A stretch of DNA of 64,000 nt from Patescibacteria group bacterium (GCA_041661625.1 JBAZUB010000001.1:62001-126000); one strand, 5' to 3'; positions 8,567-15,336 are shown, counted from the stretch's first letter. Notes: generated by a model not told the origin, from the letters alone. Numbers and translations: made by a program.

Positions 8567-8589
8567 ATTAGTTATCTATACCCAACGGG
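8567..8589. repeat. Orphan copy of the promoter-module upstream block
   Basis: AGTTATCTATACCCAACGGG matches the block found next to the promoter modules at 8064-8086 and 8894-8918, but no -35/-10 pair is attached here. It is probably a remnant of a duplication. Confidence 0.5.
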
Positions 8590-8618
8590 TTTATGTCGCC
8601 TTGGCAGGGAGCTTGTCT

Positions 8619-8831
8619 TTAACTGGCCGACATTTCCATAATCGCCACTAGTTTGGAATCAATTTCATCGAACCGACGACTATATATTTCGTCACGAAGT
8701 GCGTTTTCTTCCTTGACATAGCTAATAACATCACGAATGTCTTGCCGTAAAGCAGATTCCATCCCCCCAAGCCTGACATTCAGAGTTTTAATAGCTCCTT
8801 CAAATTGTATCTTCGTCACATAGTCTGACAT
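8619..8831 (-). CDS. Small coiled-coil protein, paralogue 3 of 4 (type A)
   Basis: Type A copy: the C-terminal ~35 residues match the 7478 protein (ISYVKEENALRDE, RRFDEIDSKLVAIMEMSAS). Its N-terminus MSDYVTKIQFEGAIKTL instead resembles the type B start (MPDYVTKNQLEGIM), so it looks like a recombinant of the two types. The chosen ATG at 8831 follows an AGGA sequence; an in-frame start 24 bases upstream lies within the conserved leader. Own promoter module at 8865-8893. Function unknown. Confidence 0.7.
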   Translation of the reverse strand: MSDYVTKIQFEGAIKTLNVRLGGMESALRQDIRDVISYVKEENALRDEIYSRRFDEIDSKLVAIMEMSAS

Positions 8832-8864
8832 GTGGATCCTGTTAATCTCCGCCATCGTCCATAC

Positions 8865-8893
8865 ATTTTATCCCGGGTTACGAACACGGTCAG
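8865..8893 (-). promoter_or_regulatory. Repeated promoter module, copy 3
   Basis: Minus strand: CTGACC (8893-8888), 17-base spacer, TAAAAT (8870-8865). The upstream block GTTGGGTGTAGATAACTCTC is the same as in copy 2. Confidence 0.65.
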
Positions 8894-8936
8894 TCGAGAG
8901 TTATCTACACCCAACGGGTCATTGGGTGATACAATA

Positions 8937-9206
8937 TTACATCAACAGATCAAGTTTGCTATTTACTTCTTCAAATCGCTGATTATTACGCTCCTCCATA
9001 GTATCCAATCGCATATCGATGCCATCAAGCCGCTTTTCTACCGTACCAAGACGACTGTCTACGTTATCAAGTCGATTGTCCACACTTTCGAATCGTTGAA
9101 TTAGGATACCCTGTCCTTTATTAAAGTGCATCACAAAGTCTCGAAACTGGTCTTGGAAGCCAGCCATAATTCCTTCGAGTTGATTTTTGGTTACATAGTC
9201 GGGCAT
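8937..9206 (-). CDS. Small coiled-coil protein, paralogue 4 of 4 (type B, extended)
   Basis: Type B copy lengthened to 89 residues. After the shared N-terminus (MPDYVTKNQLEGIMAGF, QFRDFVMHFNKGQG) it has tandem seven-residue repeats (RFESVDNRLDNVDSRLGTVE, KRLDGIDMRLDTMEE), a clear long coiled coil. The tail RFEEVNSKLDLLM resembles the other members. A GGAGAG ribosome binding site precedes ATG 9206. Promoter module at 9240-9268. Heptad-repeat expansion is the probable cause of the extra length. Function unknown. Confidence 0.72.
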   Translation of the reverse strand: MPDYVTKNQLEGIMAGFQDQFRDFVMHFNKGQGILIQRFESVDNRLDNVDSRLGTVEKRLDGIDMRLDTMEERNNQRFEEVNSKLDLLM

Positions 9207-9239
9207 ATTCTCTCCGTTAGTCTCCGCCATCGTCCATAC

Positions 9240-9268
9240 ATTTTATCCCGCGCGATAAGCCCGGTCAA
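9240..9268 (-). promoter_or_regulatory. Repeated promoter module, copy 4
   Basis: Minus strand: TTGACC (9268-9263), 17-base spacer, TAAAAT (9245-9240). The upstream block GTTGCATGTTGATAAATC is closest to copy 1. Confidence 0.7.
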
Positions 9269-9318
9269 TCGATGATTTATCAACATGCAACGACTGCGGT
9301 TCTTCACCCAATGTTTAC

Positions 9319-9347
9319 TTGTAAAAACGTTATATAGAGCGTAATAT
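9319..9347 (+). promoter_or_regulatory. Predicted promoter before the truncated mazG copy
   Basis: TTGTAA (9319-9324), 17-base spacer, TAATAT (9342-9347). It points into the truncated mazG start at 9373 and may now drive the GIY-YIG and intact mazG genes. Confidence 0.45.
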
Positions 9348-9372
9348 TGAGACAAATAAATAACGATCAACT

Positions 9373-9450
9373 ATGTCCGACTTCGACGAATTGACCGAGA
9401 TAATCAACAAGCATAGAGACGCCAGAGAGTGGCCCGCCCGCCTCGCCTGA
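9373..9450 (+). pseudogene. Truncated 5' end of a mazG-like gene
   Basis: ATG 9373 encodes MSDFDELTEIINKHRDAREW, which matches the first 20 residues of the MazG-like proteins at 9776 and 13127. After codon 20 the sequence leaves the family, enters the GC-rich left end of the GIY-YIG element and stops at 9450. The fragment is closer to the 13127 paralogue (MTDFDELTDIINNHRDARDW) than to its downstream neighbour, so it is not simply a fresh target duplication of that neighbour. Confidence 0.8.
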
Positions 9451-9765
9451 GCGAGCTAAAGAATAAATATGCAGTATTTCACTTATGTATTATATTTCGA
9501 GTCTGACGGAAAGTTTTACATTGGATACACAAGCGACCTTACAAATCGATTAAAAGAACACAAGTCGAGAAATGTTACTGCCACAAAACACAGAGGAAAC
9601 TTCAAATTGGTATATTATGAATGTTGTGTAGATGGCAAGGATGCTAGAAAAAGAGAAAAATACTTCAAGACAGGTTTTGGTAGGAGATTCCTCAATAATA
9701 GGTTAGAAAATTATTTCACAAGCTAGCCACGCATGGCACAAGCAGGCTCGCGATGGCGGGCGAGG
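9433..9765 (+). mobile_element. Probable GIY-YIG mini mobile element with palindromic ends
   Basis: The GIY-YIG gene is bounded by GC-rich imperfect inverted ends. Left (9433-9456) contains CGCCCGCC and CTCGCCTGAGCGAG, which can fold as a hairpin. Right (9745-9765) contains GGCTCGCGATGGCGGGCGAG, also able to fold. The right end reversed reads CTCGCCCGCCATCGCGAGC and aligns with the left. The element sits exactly where the truncated mazG copy breaks off. The boundaries are inferred from this one copy. Confidence 0.55.
9469..9726 (+). CDS. GIY-YIG nuclease domain protein
   Basis: An 85-residue protein consisting of the GIY-YIG fold alone, similar in size to UPF0213/UvrC-N-like single-domain proteins. 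The motif is seen as FTYVLY...FYIGYTSDLTNRLKEH (GIY as YVL, YIG intact), with the usual Arg in the NRLKEH helix, a conserved Glu in KREKYFKTGFG and Asn in RFLNNRLEN. Homing endonucleases and repair nucleases share this fold. Placement between palindromic ends inside a mazG duplication suggests a mobile, self-propagating role here. It is more AT-rich than its ends. Confidence 0.82.
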   Translation: MQYFTYVLYFESDGKFYIGYTSDLTNRLKEHKSRNVTATKHRGNFKLVYYECCVDGKDARKREKYFKTGFGRRFLNNRLENYFTS

Positions 9766-9775
9766 AGACATAAAT

Positions 9776-10129
9776 ATGCCGAGTGATTTTGAAGAACTAA
9801 TAGAGATAATCAACAAGCACAGAGACGCTAGAGAGTGGCGTCAGTTTCACAACCCCAAAGACCTAGCCATCTCCCTGTCCCTCGAAGCCGCGGAAGTACT
9901 GGAGCATTTTCAATGGAAGAACGAGGCGGAAGTAAAGGAGTTCATCGAGCAGAAAAAAGACCACCTCGGTGAGGAATTAGCCGATGTGTTATATTGGACG
10001 CTGACGCTGGCCCACGATGCCGGTATCGATCTGAAGCAAGCCTTTCATCGCAAGATGCTTATCAATGAGCAGAAGTATCCGATCGATAAGGCGAAGGGGA
10101 GTCATAAGAAATATACCGAGTTAAATTAA
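9776..10129 (+). CDS. MazG-like nucleotide pyrophosphohydrolase
   Basis: A 117-residue all-alpha NTP pyrophosphohydrolase of the MazG/dCTPase-like (RS21-C6) group, predicted to hydrolyse a (d)NTP to the monophosphate and PPi. Metal-binding acidic motifs are visible: LEAAEVLEHFQWK (ExxE-type) and GEELADVLYW (ExxD-type), then the family tail KYPIDKAKGSHKKYTEL. The paralogue at 13127 is about 80% identical by eye. It lies 50 bases after the GIY-YIG gene. The natural substrate is not known; house-cleaning of modified nucleotides is the usual suggestion. Confidence 0.88.
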   Translation: MPSDFEELIEIINKHRDAREWRQFHNPKDLAISLSLEAAEVLEHFQWKNEAEVKEFIEQKKDHLGEELADVLYWTLTLAHDAGIDLKQAFHRKMLINEQKYPIDKAKGSHKKYTELN

Positions 10130-10261
10130 GAATTAACAAATAACAAGTAACAAAGCGGACATCTCGTGTGGGGTCATTATTTGATCTCATTATTTGTTAC
10201 TAATTCCTTATTTTCCTTACTTCTTTCCTGTTACTTATTCCTTGTTACTTTTTACTTGATT
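10130..10261. repeat. TTGTTA-type low-complexity intergenic repeats
   Basis: This gene-free stretch holds many short variants of TTGTTACTT / AACAAGTAACAA on both strands (for example AACAAATAACAAGTAACAAA near 10135). Similar tracts occur at 11367-11405, 15238-15320 and 27745-27765. They flank copies B and C of the dispersed repeat. No gene is seen. Confidence 0.55.
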
Positions 10262-10315
10262 GGTCCGCCCTCTCTACCGGGTTGGTTCGGTTGTTTGGGT
10301 CATTACGACTCTCGG
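10262..10315. repeat. Dispersed intergenic repeat, copy B
   Basis: The 25-base core at 10265-10289 is identical to copy A and copy C; the rest (TTGTTTGGGTCATTACGACT) is closest to copy C. It lies upstream of the zeta-toxin gene. Confidence 0.75.
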
Positions 10316-10395
10316 CGTTTTTTACTTGCATAATATAGTGGTTATGGAGTAATATAATCTGAAACAGGCATTGGAGATGTGGAATACTCACTCCA

Positions 10396-11094
10396 ATGAA
10401 CGAATCGGAAACGCTGCAATCCGAATCAGCGAGCGAATGGATAAAGGCGCATCGCGGTGATTTGATTCAAAAGTTTGTCAAAGACTCTGAGCACAAGTCG
10501 GACAACCATCCGGTATCGTTTTTTATGGCCGGTTCACCGGGCGCGGGTAAAACTGAAATATCAAAACGGCTGATGGCGCGTTTCGATCAGAAGCCACTGC
10601 GAGTTGACGCGGATGAGATCAGAGCGTACTGCCCCGGCTACACGGGTGAGAACGCGCACATTTTTCAAAAAGCCGCCACGAAAGGCGTACATATATTGTA
10701 TGACTATGCGCTTCATAAGAATATTAATATTATTCTAGACGGTACATTTGCCTATAGCGGTTCGCTGGACAATATTCAGAGATCACTCGACCATAATCGA
10801 AAAGTGGAAATATATTTTATCTATCAGGATCCCGCGCAAGCTTGGGGGTTTACGAAGAAAAGGGAGGCGATCGAACATCGAAAAGTTTCCAAAGAGATAT
10901 TTATTGAAGCGTTTATAAAATCTCAAGCCAATGTGAATCGAGCTAAAGCACAATTCGGTAAGTCTATCGTGCTTAATCTGATTGTAAAGGACTTCGAAAA
11001 TAACTTGGAACAATACCAAGCCAACATCAATAATATTGACCATTATTTAAAGAAAGTCTACTATAGAGAGGAGCTAAACGCACTAATCATATGA
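10396..11094 (+). CDS. Zeta toxin family P-loop kinase
   Basis: A 232-residue P-loop kinase of the zeta-toxin family, which typically phosphorylates UDP-N-acetylglucosamine and blocks peptidoglycan synthesis. The Walker A motif GSPGAGKT is at residues 46-53. The family's acidic substrate site matches RVDADEIRAYCPGY (~70-83), and HIFQKAATKG and NIILDGTFA follow in the right order. The upstream region has a TATAAT at 10353-10358. A small gene overlaps its last four bases and may encode the antidote or a partner. Other P-loop kinases (chloramphenicol phosphotransferase-like) are less likely. Confidence 0.85.
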   Translation: MNESETLQSESASEWIKAHRGDLIQKFVKDSEHKSDNHPVSFFMAGSPGAGKTEISKRLMARFDQKPLRVDADEIRAYCPGYTGENAHIFQKAATKGVHILYDYALHKNINIILDGTFAYSGSLDNIQRSLDHNRKVEIYFIYQDPAQAWGFTKKREAIEHRKVSKEIFIEAFIKSQANVNRAKAQFGKSIVLNLIVKDFENNLEQYQANINNIDHYLKKVYYREELNALII

Positions 11095-11282
11095 TAAATA
11101 CCATAAAGCGTCTTATTACTAGGAAAGCACCCAAAAAGCGGACCAATGATTTTTCCGAGTTTTTTCATAAAGCTTCATCTGCAGAGAAGAAAAAACTAAT
11201 ATCCAGCGTTGTCCGTGAGGCCAACCAGGATCAGCGCGATTTGGTGGAAAAGTATCATCGATCGCAAACCGCCACTCAATAA
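11091..11282 (+). CDS. Small basic protein overlapping the zeta-toxin gene
   Basis: A 63-residue protein (MINTIKRLITRKAPKKRTND...) whose ATG overlaps the stop of the kinase gene (ATGA), implying translational coupling. The N-terminus is strongly basic and the rest is helical and charged (SSAEKKKLISSVVREANQDQ). It is not recognisably epsilon-like. By position it could be an antitoxin or toxin modulator; in most zeta systems the antitoxin gene comes first, so this would be reversed. A terminator follows at 11305. Confidence 0.65.
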   Translation: MINTIKRLITRKAPKKRTNDFSEFFHKASSAEKKKLISSVVREANQDQRDLVEKYHRSQTATQ

Positions 11283-11304
11283 ACATAGCCAAGTTAAATA
11301 CAGA

Positions 11305-11328
11305 GAATCCGCCCAAAAGCGGATTTTC
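11305..11328 (+). terminator. Intrinsic terminator after the zeta-toxin pair
   Basis: GAATCCGC (11305-11312), loop CCAAAA, then GCGGATTTTC (11319-11328). Confidence 0.7.
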
Positions 11329-11332
11329 TGAT

Positions 11333-11369
11333 AGGGTTGGTATTGTTGTTGAGGTCTCTATTCGACCTC
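11333..11369. repeat. Diverged copy F of the dispersed repeat
   Basis: GGGTTGGTATTGTTGTTGAG followed by GTCTCTATTCGACCTC aligns with the GGGTTGGTT...CGACC part of copies A-D. GAGGTC/GACCTC can form a hairpin. The CATTATTTGTTA sequence just after it also occurs before copy B (10180-10192). Confidence 0.4.
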
Positions 11370-11409
11370 ATTATTTGTTAATTCTTACTTGTTAATTGTT
11401 ATTTGTCAT

Positions 11410-11465
11410 GAAGCCCGCCCTCTCTACCGGGTTGGTTCGGTTGTTTGGCTCCATGCGACCCTCGC
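11410..11465. repeat. Dispersed intergenic repeat, copy C
   Basis: The core at 11415-11439 is identical to copies A and B; the end is CATGCGACCCTCGC. It lies between the zeta pair and the leftward lipoprotein gene. Confidence 0.75.
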
Positions 11466-11503
11466 GCACACCCAGAGCCGCTTTTAGTCGTTGTTAATAA
11501 TTA

Positions 11504-11986
11504 TTACGTATCACACGCGCACCCAGGGGCTTTGTGGCAGGTATAACTTCTTGATATGCAACTATCACCACACGCCTTTCCTTTGGAACACATTTTGCAG
11601 CAAGTTTTTGTAGTTTCAACATTTGGCGCCGGAGTGGGTTGGGGAATCGGTTGAGGTGCAATTTTTACTTCGGGGATAGGTGTTGGAGCGGTGGTAGCTT
11701 CGTTGACGATTTCTTCGCCCTTAACCACACCTTGGTTGATCACATTGCTGGCGGAATTGGCCGCGTTTTGTACGGTAGGATTATTTTGGACGACGTTCAT
11801 GACATCAGTGGCGGCATCTGCGGCATTTTGGACGGTGGGGTTGTTTTGGGCATCGTTAACGGCATTTCCAGCGGCATTGATCGCCTGACTGGCCGAATTG
11901 TTAATGGTGGATTCCGTTTCTGTGCTGCATCCAGCCAAAAAGACGCTAAATACCAGCGTAGCGGTAAGTAATAAGAACTTTTTCAT
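11504..11986 (-). CDS. Lipoprotein with Asn/Ala repeats and a Cys-rich C-terminal motif
   Basis: A 160-residue predicted lipoprotein: signal sequence with lipobox LAGC at residues 17-20. The middle has two copies of a ~20-residue repeat (NNPTVQNAADAATDVMNVVQ and NNPTVQNAANSASNVINQ), then a Pro-rich linker (PTPIPEVKIAPQPIPQPTPA). It ends in a compact Cys-rich module, CCKMCSKGKACGDSCISR, YTCHKAPGCACDT, with nine cysteines. The GKACGDSCI...PGCAC pattern recurs in small exported bacterial proteins of unknown function and may bind metal or be disulphide-linked. It is a monocistronic leftward gene. Confidence 0.8.
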   Translation of the reverse strand: MKKFLLLTATLVFSVFLAGCSTETESTINNSASQAINAAGNAVNDAQNNPTVQNAADAATDVMNVVQNNPTVQNAANSASNVINQGVVKGEEIVNEATTAPTPIPEVKIAPQPIPQPTPAPNVETTKTCCKMCSKGKACGDSCISRSYTCHKAPGCACDT

Positions 11987-12005
11987 GGTCGTCCTCGTAA
12001 ATGTA

Positions 12006-13130
12006 TTATTTTATTTTATCTGCATGTTCTATTAACCATGCCAAATCAAAACCAACACTTTCACCCTTTAGATCTTCATCGAGTTTTCGTACAGCGTCAT
12101 AAGACAAAAAGCTCACTGTACGATCTAGTTGAAGATAATCGTTCGCAAATGTGGGTCTTTGGAGTTGTTCAAATACGCGCATTTTCTTTTCTCTTTGTGC
12201 GACGATAAATAGGGGATAGTTAGAATTTGGAGCGAGGGCGCGAAGATCAGACAGTCGCAGAATGCCTGAATATATTGAGGTTGAATTTTCTATCTCGAAA
12301 GCCGATTTAATGGAAAGGCCCAATTTCCAAACGGTATCAATATTCTTAATGTATGTCGGAATATCCAGCGCCTCACGGAATTCTTTCATGACATGTTCGC
12401 GGAAGTTATTTCCATCATAACTTTTACCCTGATCATTCGGCGGTACCCAGACATCAAGATGCGCTTTGTGTCCCAAGCGAATAAGCCGCCACTGCATTTC
12501 ATCGTGTTCTGTCGGAACACGCTCGATTTTCTCATCAATCACCGAGGAAAATACTTTTTCTTTTTCCACTTCTATTTCTTCCGGTTTCTGCCCACTTTGA
12601 ATTCGTTCGAGAAGTGATATTGGATCACCATAATGAACCAGCAGCTGATTTACTTTTTCCTGATCGATACCCATGAACCCACGCGGGAAGTAGTCCTCGC
12701 CATATTGCAAATACTGATTTAACTTATTCATAGGAACATCTACTTCAACTTCATTAATCAAGAAATACATGAGTTCCCAAGTTTTTCCTTCGCTATCTTC
12801 GCGCCAGAGGAAACGAGCATAATCCTTGTTATGCACTTTCATCGCGATTTCAGCTACAAGAATAATTTTCTTTGCTCGATAGACAAAAACATAATCACCG
12901 GGTTCCATATTCTCCCACAGTCGAGTATTGCTACTTCCCGGTACAGCACCCCAAGTAGCAAACGGGCGATCGTGAAAAACTTCTTTTAACTTTGTTTGCT
13001 CATCGACTGTTAAAAACTTGGACGCCTCGTCATGTTCGCGCTTCGTTTTGATTGTATCAAAGTAATGACGATCGGTATCCTGACCACCGGTGGCAACTAC
13101 GATATAAATTTTGCGATCTTTATCAGTCAT
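12006..13130 (-). CDS. PUA/EVE-like domain fused to a PD-(D/E)XK nuclease-like domain
   Basis: 374 residues. The first ~165 look like a PUA/EVE-superfamily module (EPGDYVFVYRAKKIILVAEI, WELMYFLINEVEVDVP, PRGFMGIDQEKV), a fold that in other systems binds modified bases. After a charged linker, a C-terminal domain (about 205-345) has LIRLGHKAHLDVWVPPND, IDTVWKLG and AFEIENSTSIYSGILRLSDL (~277-296), then PLFIVAQREKKMRVFEQLQRPTF. The spaced acidic residues suggest a PD-(D/E)XK nuclease core with an unusual E-x-E-x-S/T motif. Its ATG overlaps the upstream mazG-like gene by four bases. A modification-dependent restriction or other defence role is inferred, not shown. Confidence 0.62.
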   Translation of the reverse strand: MTDKDRKIYIVVATGGQDTDRHYFDTIKTKREHDEASKFLTVDEQTKLKEVFHDRPFATWGAVPGSSNTRLWENMEPGDYVFVYRAKKIILVAEIAMKVHNKDYARFLWREDSEGKTWELMYFLINEVEVDVPMNKLNQYLQYGEDYFPRGFMGIDQEKVNQLLVHYGDPISLLERIQSGQKPEEIEVEKEKVFSSVIDEKIERVPTEHDEMQWRLIRLGHKAHLDVWVPPNDQGKSYDGNNFREHVMKEFREALDIPTYIKNIDTVWKLGLSIKSAFEIENSTSIYSGILRLSDLRALAPNSNYPLFIVAQREKKMRVFEQLQRPTFANDYLQLDRTVSFLSYDAVRKLDEDLKGESVGFDLAWLIEHADKIK

Positions 13131-13474
13131 AGTTCGGTGTATTTCTTATGGCTACCCTTAGCCTTATCTACCGGATATTTCTTTTCGTTAATCTCCATTT
13201 TACGAAGGAACGCTTGCTTAAGGTCAATACCGGCATCGTGGGCGAGGGTGAGTATCCAGTACAGCACATCGGCTAGTTCTTCACCCAGATTCTCTTTTTT
13301 CTTTTCCATGAGCTCTTTTACTTCCTCATCGTTCTTCCACTGGAAATGTTCCAATACCTCAGCTGCCTCGAGGACGAGAGACAAGGCTAAATCTTTTGGC
13401 TTATGAAACTGGCGCCAATCCCGTGCATCCCGGTGGTTGTTAATAATATCTGTTAATTCGTCGAAGTCAGTCAT
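13127..13474 (-). CDS. MazG-like nucleotide pyrophosphohydrolase (paralogue)
   Basis: A 115-residue paralogue of the 9776 protein with the same motifs (LEAAEVLEHFQWKNDEEVKE, GEELADVLYWILTLAHDAGI, KYPVDKAKGSHKKYTEL). It is predicted to cleave a (d)NTP to the monophosphate. It is the first gene of a two-gene operon: its stop overlaps the ATG of the nuclease-like gene by four bases, so the two products are probably made in fixed ratio. The closest relatives of this family act on dCTP analogues, which would fit a base-modification theme with its partner. Confidence 0.88.
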   Translation of the reverse strand: MTDFDELTDIINNHRDARDWRQFHKPKDLALSLVLEAAEVLEHFQWKNDEEVKELMEKKKENLGEELADVLYWILTLAHDAGIDLKQAFLRKMEINEKKYPVDKAKGSHKKYTEL

Positions 13475-13521
13475 AGATTTAGAAGTATAATATATTTCGA
13501 TTATAACCCTATTTGTGATCT

Positions 13522-14139
13522 TTAATCAATAACATTGAGAGTGCCAATTACTGAGTATTTCACTCTCGATGAGAGTAACAAATGATAAATTGAATTCCAA
13601 ACTATGCCTGATTGCGAATATTTTTCATATGGGACTGTTACGCACCCTTCACTAAATTTTCCGAAATGTAAAAAGTAACCAAAATTTACTGATTTAGTAG
13701 AACGTAATTCAAACCATGTTTCAGCAAACCGAGACCCACCCAGCTCTTCCTGTAAATATAATTTTGGTATTTTATCGTGAGGGTATGTCGGTATTAAAAT
13801 ATGATAGCACCCTAACGGAATGGGTATTTTACCCAAGATGACATTTAAGGATCCAACACCATCAATATTCAATAATTGCTTATGTCGTGACAGTTTTAAT
13901 TGCGCTGCGTTATTAAAGGTTGCTGTTTTTATTTTTCTACTATCAAAACTGTTAAGTACTTCTGCTTCATTCTGTGAATATTTACCCTCACGTATTAAGA
14001 ATCTATTTTTTGAACGCGAACGTTCAATATTATCAACTATTGTTTTATAACAAAGTTTAACATCTGTACCGTCAATTAACTTAACATCTATCCAACCCTT
14101 ATAATACTTATCTAATACATCATCGATGCAGAGAGGCAT
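13522..14139 (-). CDS. L,D-transpeptidase (YkuD)-like protein
   Basis: About 205 residues with no family recognised over the first ~95. The C-terminal half has a YkuD-like layout: IPLGCYHILIP (compare TPxGxYxI), a central strand region, then YFLHFGKFSEGCVTV with the H-x-G...S-x-G-C signature of the catalytic cysteine (Cys near residue 166), and a terminal IGTLNV strand. It could form or cleave peptidoglycan crosslinks. An ATG at 14169 is also in frame but overlaps the upstream gene more; either start overlaps it. AT-rich like its neighbour. No signal peptide is evident. Confidence 0.55.
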   Translation of the reverse strand: MPLCIDDVLDKYYKGWIDVKLIDGTDVKLCYKTIVDNIERSRSKNRFLIREGKYSQNEAEVLNSFDSRKIKTATFNNAAQLKLSRHKQLLNIDGVGSLNVILGKIPIPLGCYHILIPTYPHDKIPKLYLQEELGGSRFAETWFELRSTKSVNFGYFLHFGKFSEGCVTVPYEKYSQSGIVWNSIYHLLLSSRVKYSVIGTLNVID

Positions 14140-15085
14140 ATCCAAGCAGATTAGGTGCGATAAAAACATATGCTTTCATAACAAGCTCAGCATATTTTTC
14201 TTCAGAATTATACGATTTTATAGCATTTGTCACACAATCATCTGCATCCTCATGTAAAGTATGATTGGTGGTATCTATAAAGTATTTATCAATTGCATAT
14301 ATGATTGATTGCTCATCATTTAAAGGCGTGTCGCTATGTACTTGCATTATTCCATATGACCCAGACTTATGTAATTTAGATTTAAATCTTTCAATTCTTC
14401 TAAACCAGAGTGGTCTTTGAACATTTTCTACTAAACATACTGCTTTGACTAAGATTGGGTCAGCATTTTTTTCCGCACTGTGCTTTTCAATTAAGTCAAA
14501 TAGATTTTGAGGGATGCTACGCAATGATCTATGTAGCATTTCCTCATCACTCATCTGCTGGCTCTCAAATGTTTTATAAAGAAATACAGCCGCAAGTGCG
14601 GTAATAATTGATGACCAAATGTTGTTAACTAAACCATCGGTTGTGGGCATTATTTTATTTATAAAACCCGCTTTTGACAACATTCCACCAACAATGCCGA
14701 CTATAGTCAATAAAAATACTGATAAAACATGAAAAGATATCTGTGTTACACGATTTACAAATTTAGCTATTGTTTTTGACCTACGAATTAATTTATATAA
14801 TGCTAAGCCATTTGTTGTTACGCTATGTATAAAACCAATAGTCAACCCCATGATAACCAACTCTGAAAGGTGAAAAGATTTTGAAAATGCAGATAGAACC
14901 ATAGTAGAAACAATCAAAACTGGCGCAATGCGGAATAGTATATATCTACGCGGGCTAACACTAATGAAAAAACTTACCTTATCAGCATCTGAAAAATACA
15001 ACTCTGGCCACTTGCTTTTAAATGCACTATAGAAGAAAAAAATAAGAAGAAGAGAAAAAATTACAGGCCAGACGTAGGACATCAT
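14120..15085 (-). CDS. Membrane protein with a C-terminal lytic transglycosylase-like domain
   Basis: 321 residues. The first ~165 contain about five transmembrane segments (VWPVIFSLLLIFFFYSAF, FRIAPVLIVSTMVLSAF, LVIMGLTIGFIHSV, FHVLSVFLLTIVGIVGGML, WSSIITALAAVFLY). The soluble C-terminus carries an SLT-like pattern: VKAVCLVENVQRP with the probable catalytic Glu (~219), then SGSYGIMQVHSDTPL, matching the GxxGxMQ motif of lytic transglycosylases. It overlaps the transpeptidase-like gene, so both probably work together on peptidoglycan. Base composition is clearly more AT-rich than the surroundings, which suggests transfer. Confidence 0.6.
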   Translation of the reverse strand: MMSYVWPVIFSLLLIFFFYSAFKSKWPELYFSDADKVSFFISVSPRRYILFRIAPVLIVSTMVLSAFSKSFHLSELVIMGLTIGFIHSVTTNGLALYKLIRRSKTIAKFVNRVTQISFHVLSVFLLTIVGIVGGMLSKAGFINKIMPTTDGLVNNIWSSIITALAAVFLYKTFESQQMSDEEMLHRSLRSIPQNLFDLIEKHSAEKNADPILVKAVCLVENVQRPLWFRRIERFKSKLHKSGSYGIMQVHSDTPLNDEQSIIYAIDKYFIDTTNHTLHEDADDCVTNAIKSYNSEEKYAELVMKAYVFIAPNLLGYASLHR

Positions 15086-15180
15086 TGCAAATTTAATTAA
15101 ACAGATATTTAATAGATAATACTATATTGTTCACGCCAAGAGTATACTCCTGAATCCACACAGATACAATAAGGGCATGT

Positions 15181-15231
15181 GGGTCGCAATAAGCCCTGTA
15201 TATCAAACCAACCCTGCCGATCCGAACCAGA
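15181..15231. repeat. Dispersed intergenic repeat, copy D (inverted, diverged)
   Basis: On the minus strand it reads CGGCAGGGTTGGTTTGATAT then GGGCTTATTGCGACCC, matching copies A-C over GGGTTGGTT and the CGACCC end at almost the same spacing. It lies in the 250-base gap between two modules; no gene is seen there, only AAGTTACAA-type tracts. Confidence 0.5.
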
Positions 15232-15336
15232 ATTTAGTTACAAATTACAAGTTACAAAAAAGACGGGAATCCTAAAATTCTGATCATAAACTTGTCACTT
15301 GTAACTAGAAACTTGTAACTACTCTAAGATTAGCGT

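Noticed and set aside
8452..11465. GGTTCG-containing repeats as tRNA T-arms
   Set aside because: No acceptor stem, D-arm or anticodon arm can be built around them. No tRNA or rRNA gene was recognised anywhere in the window.
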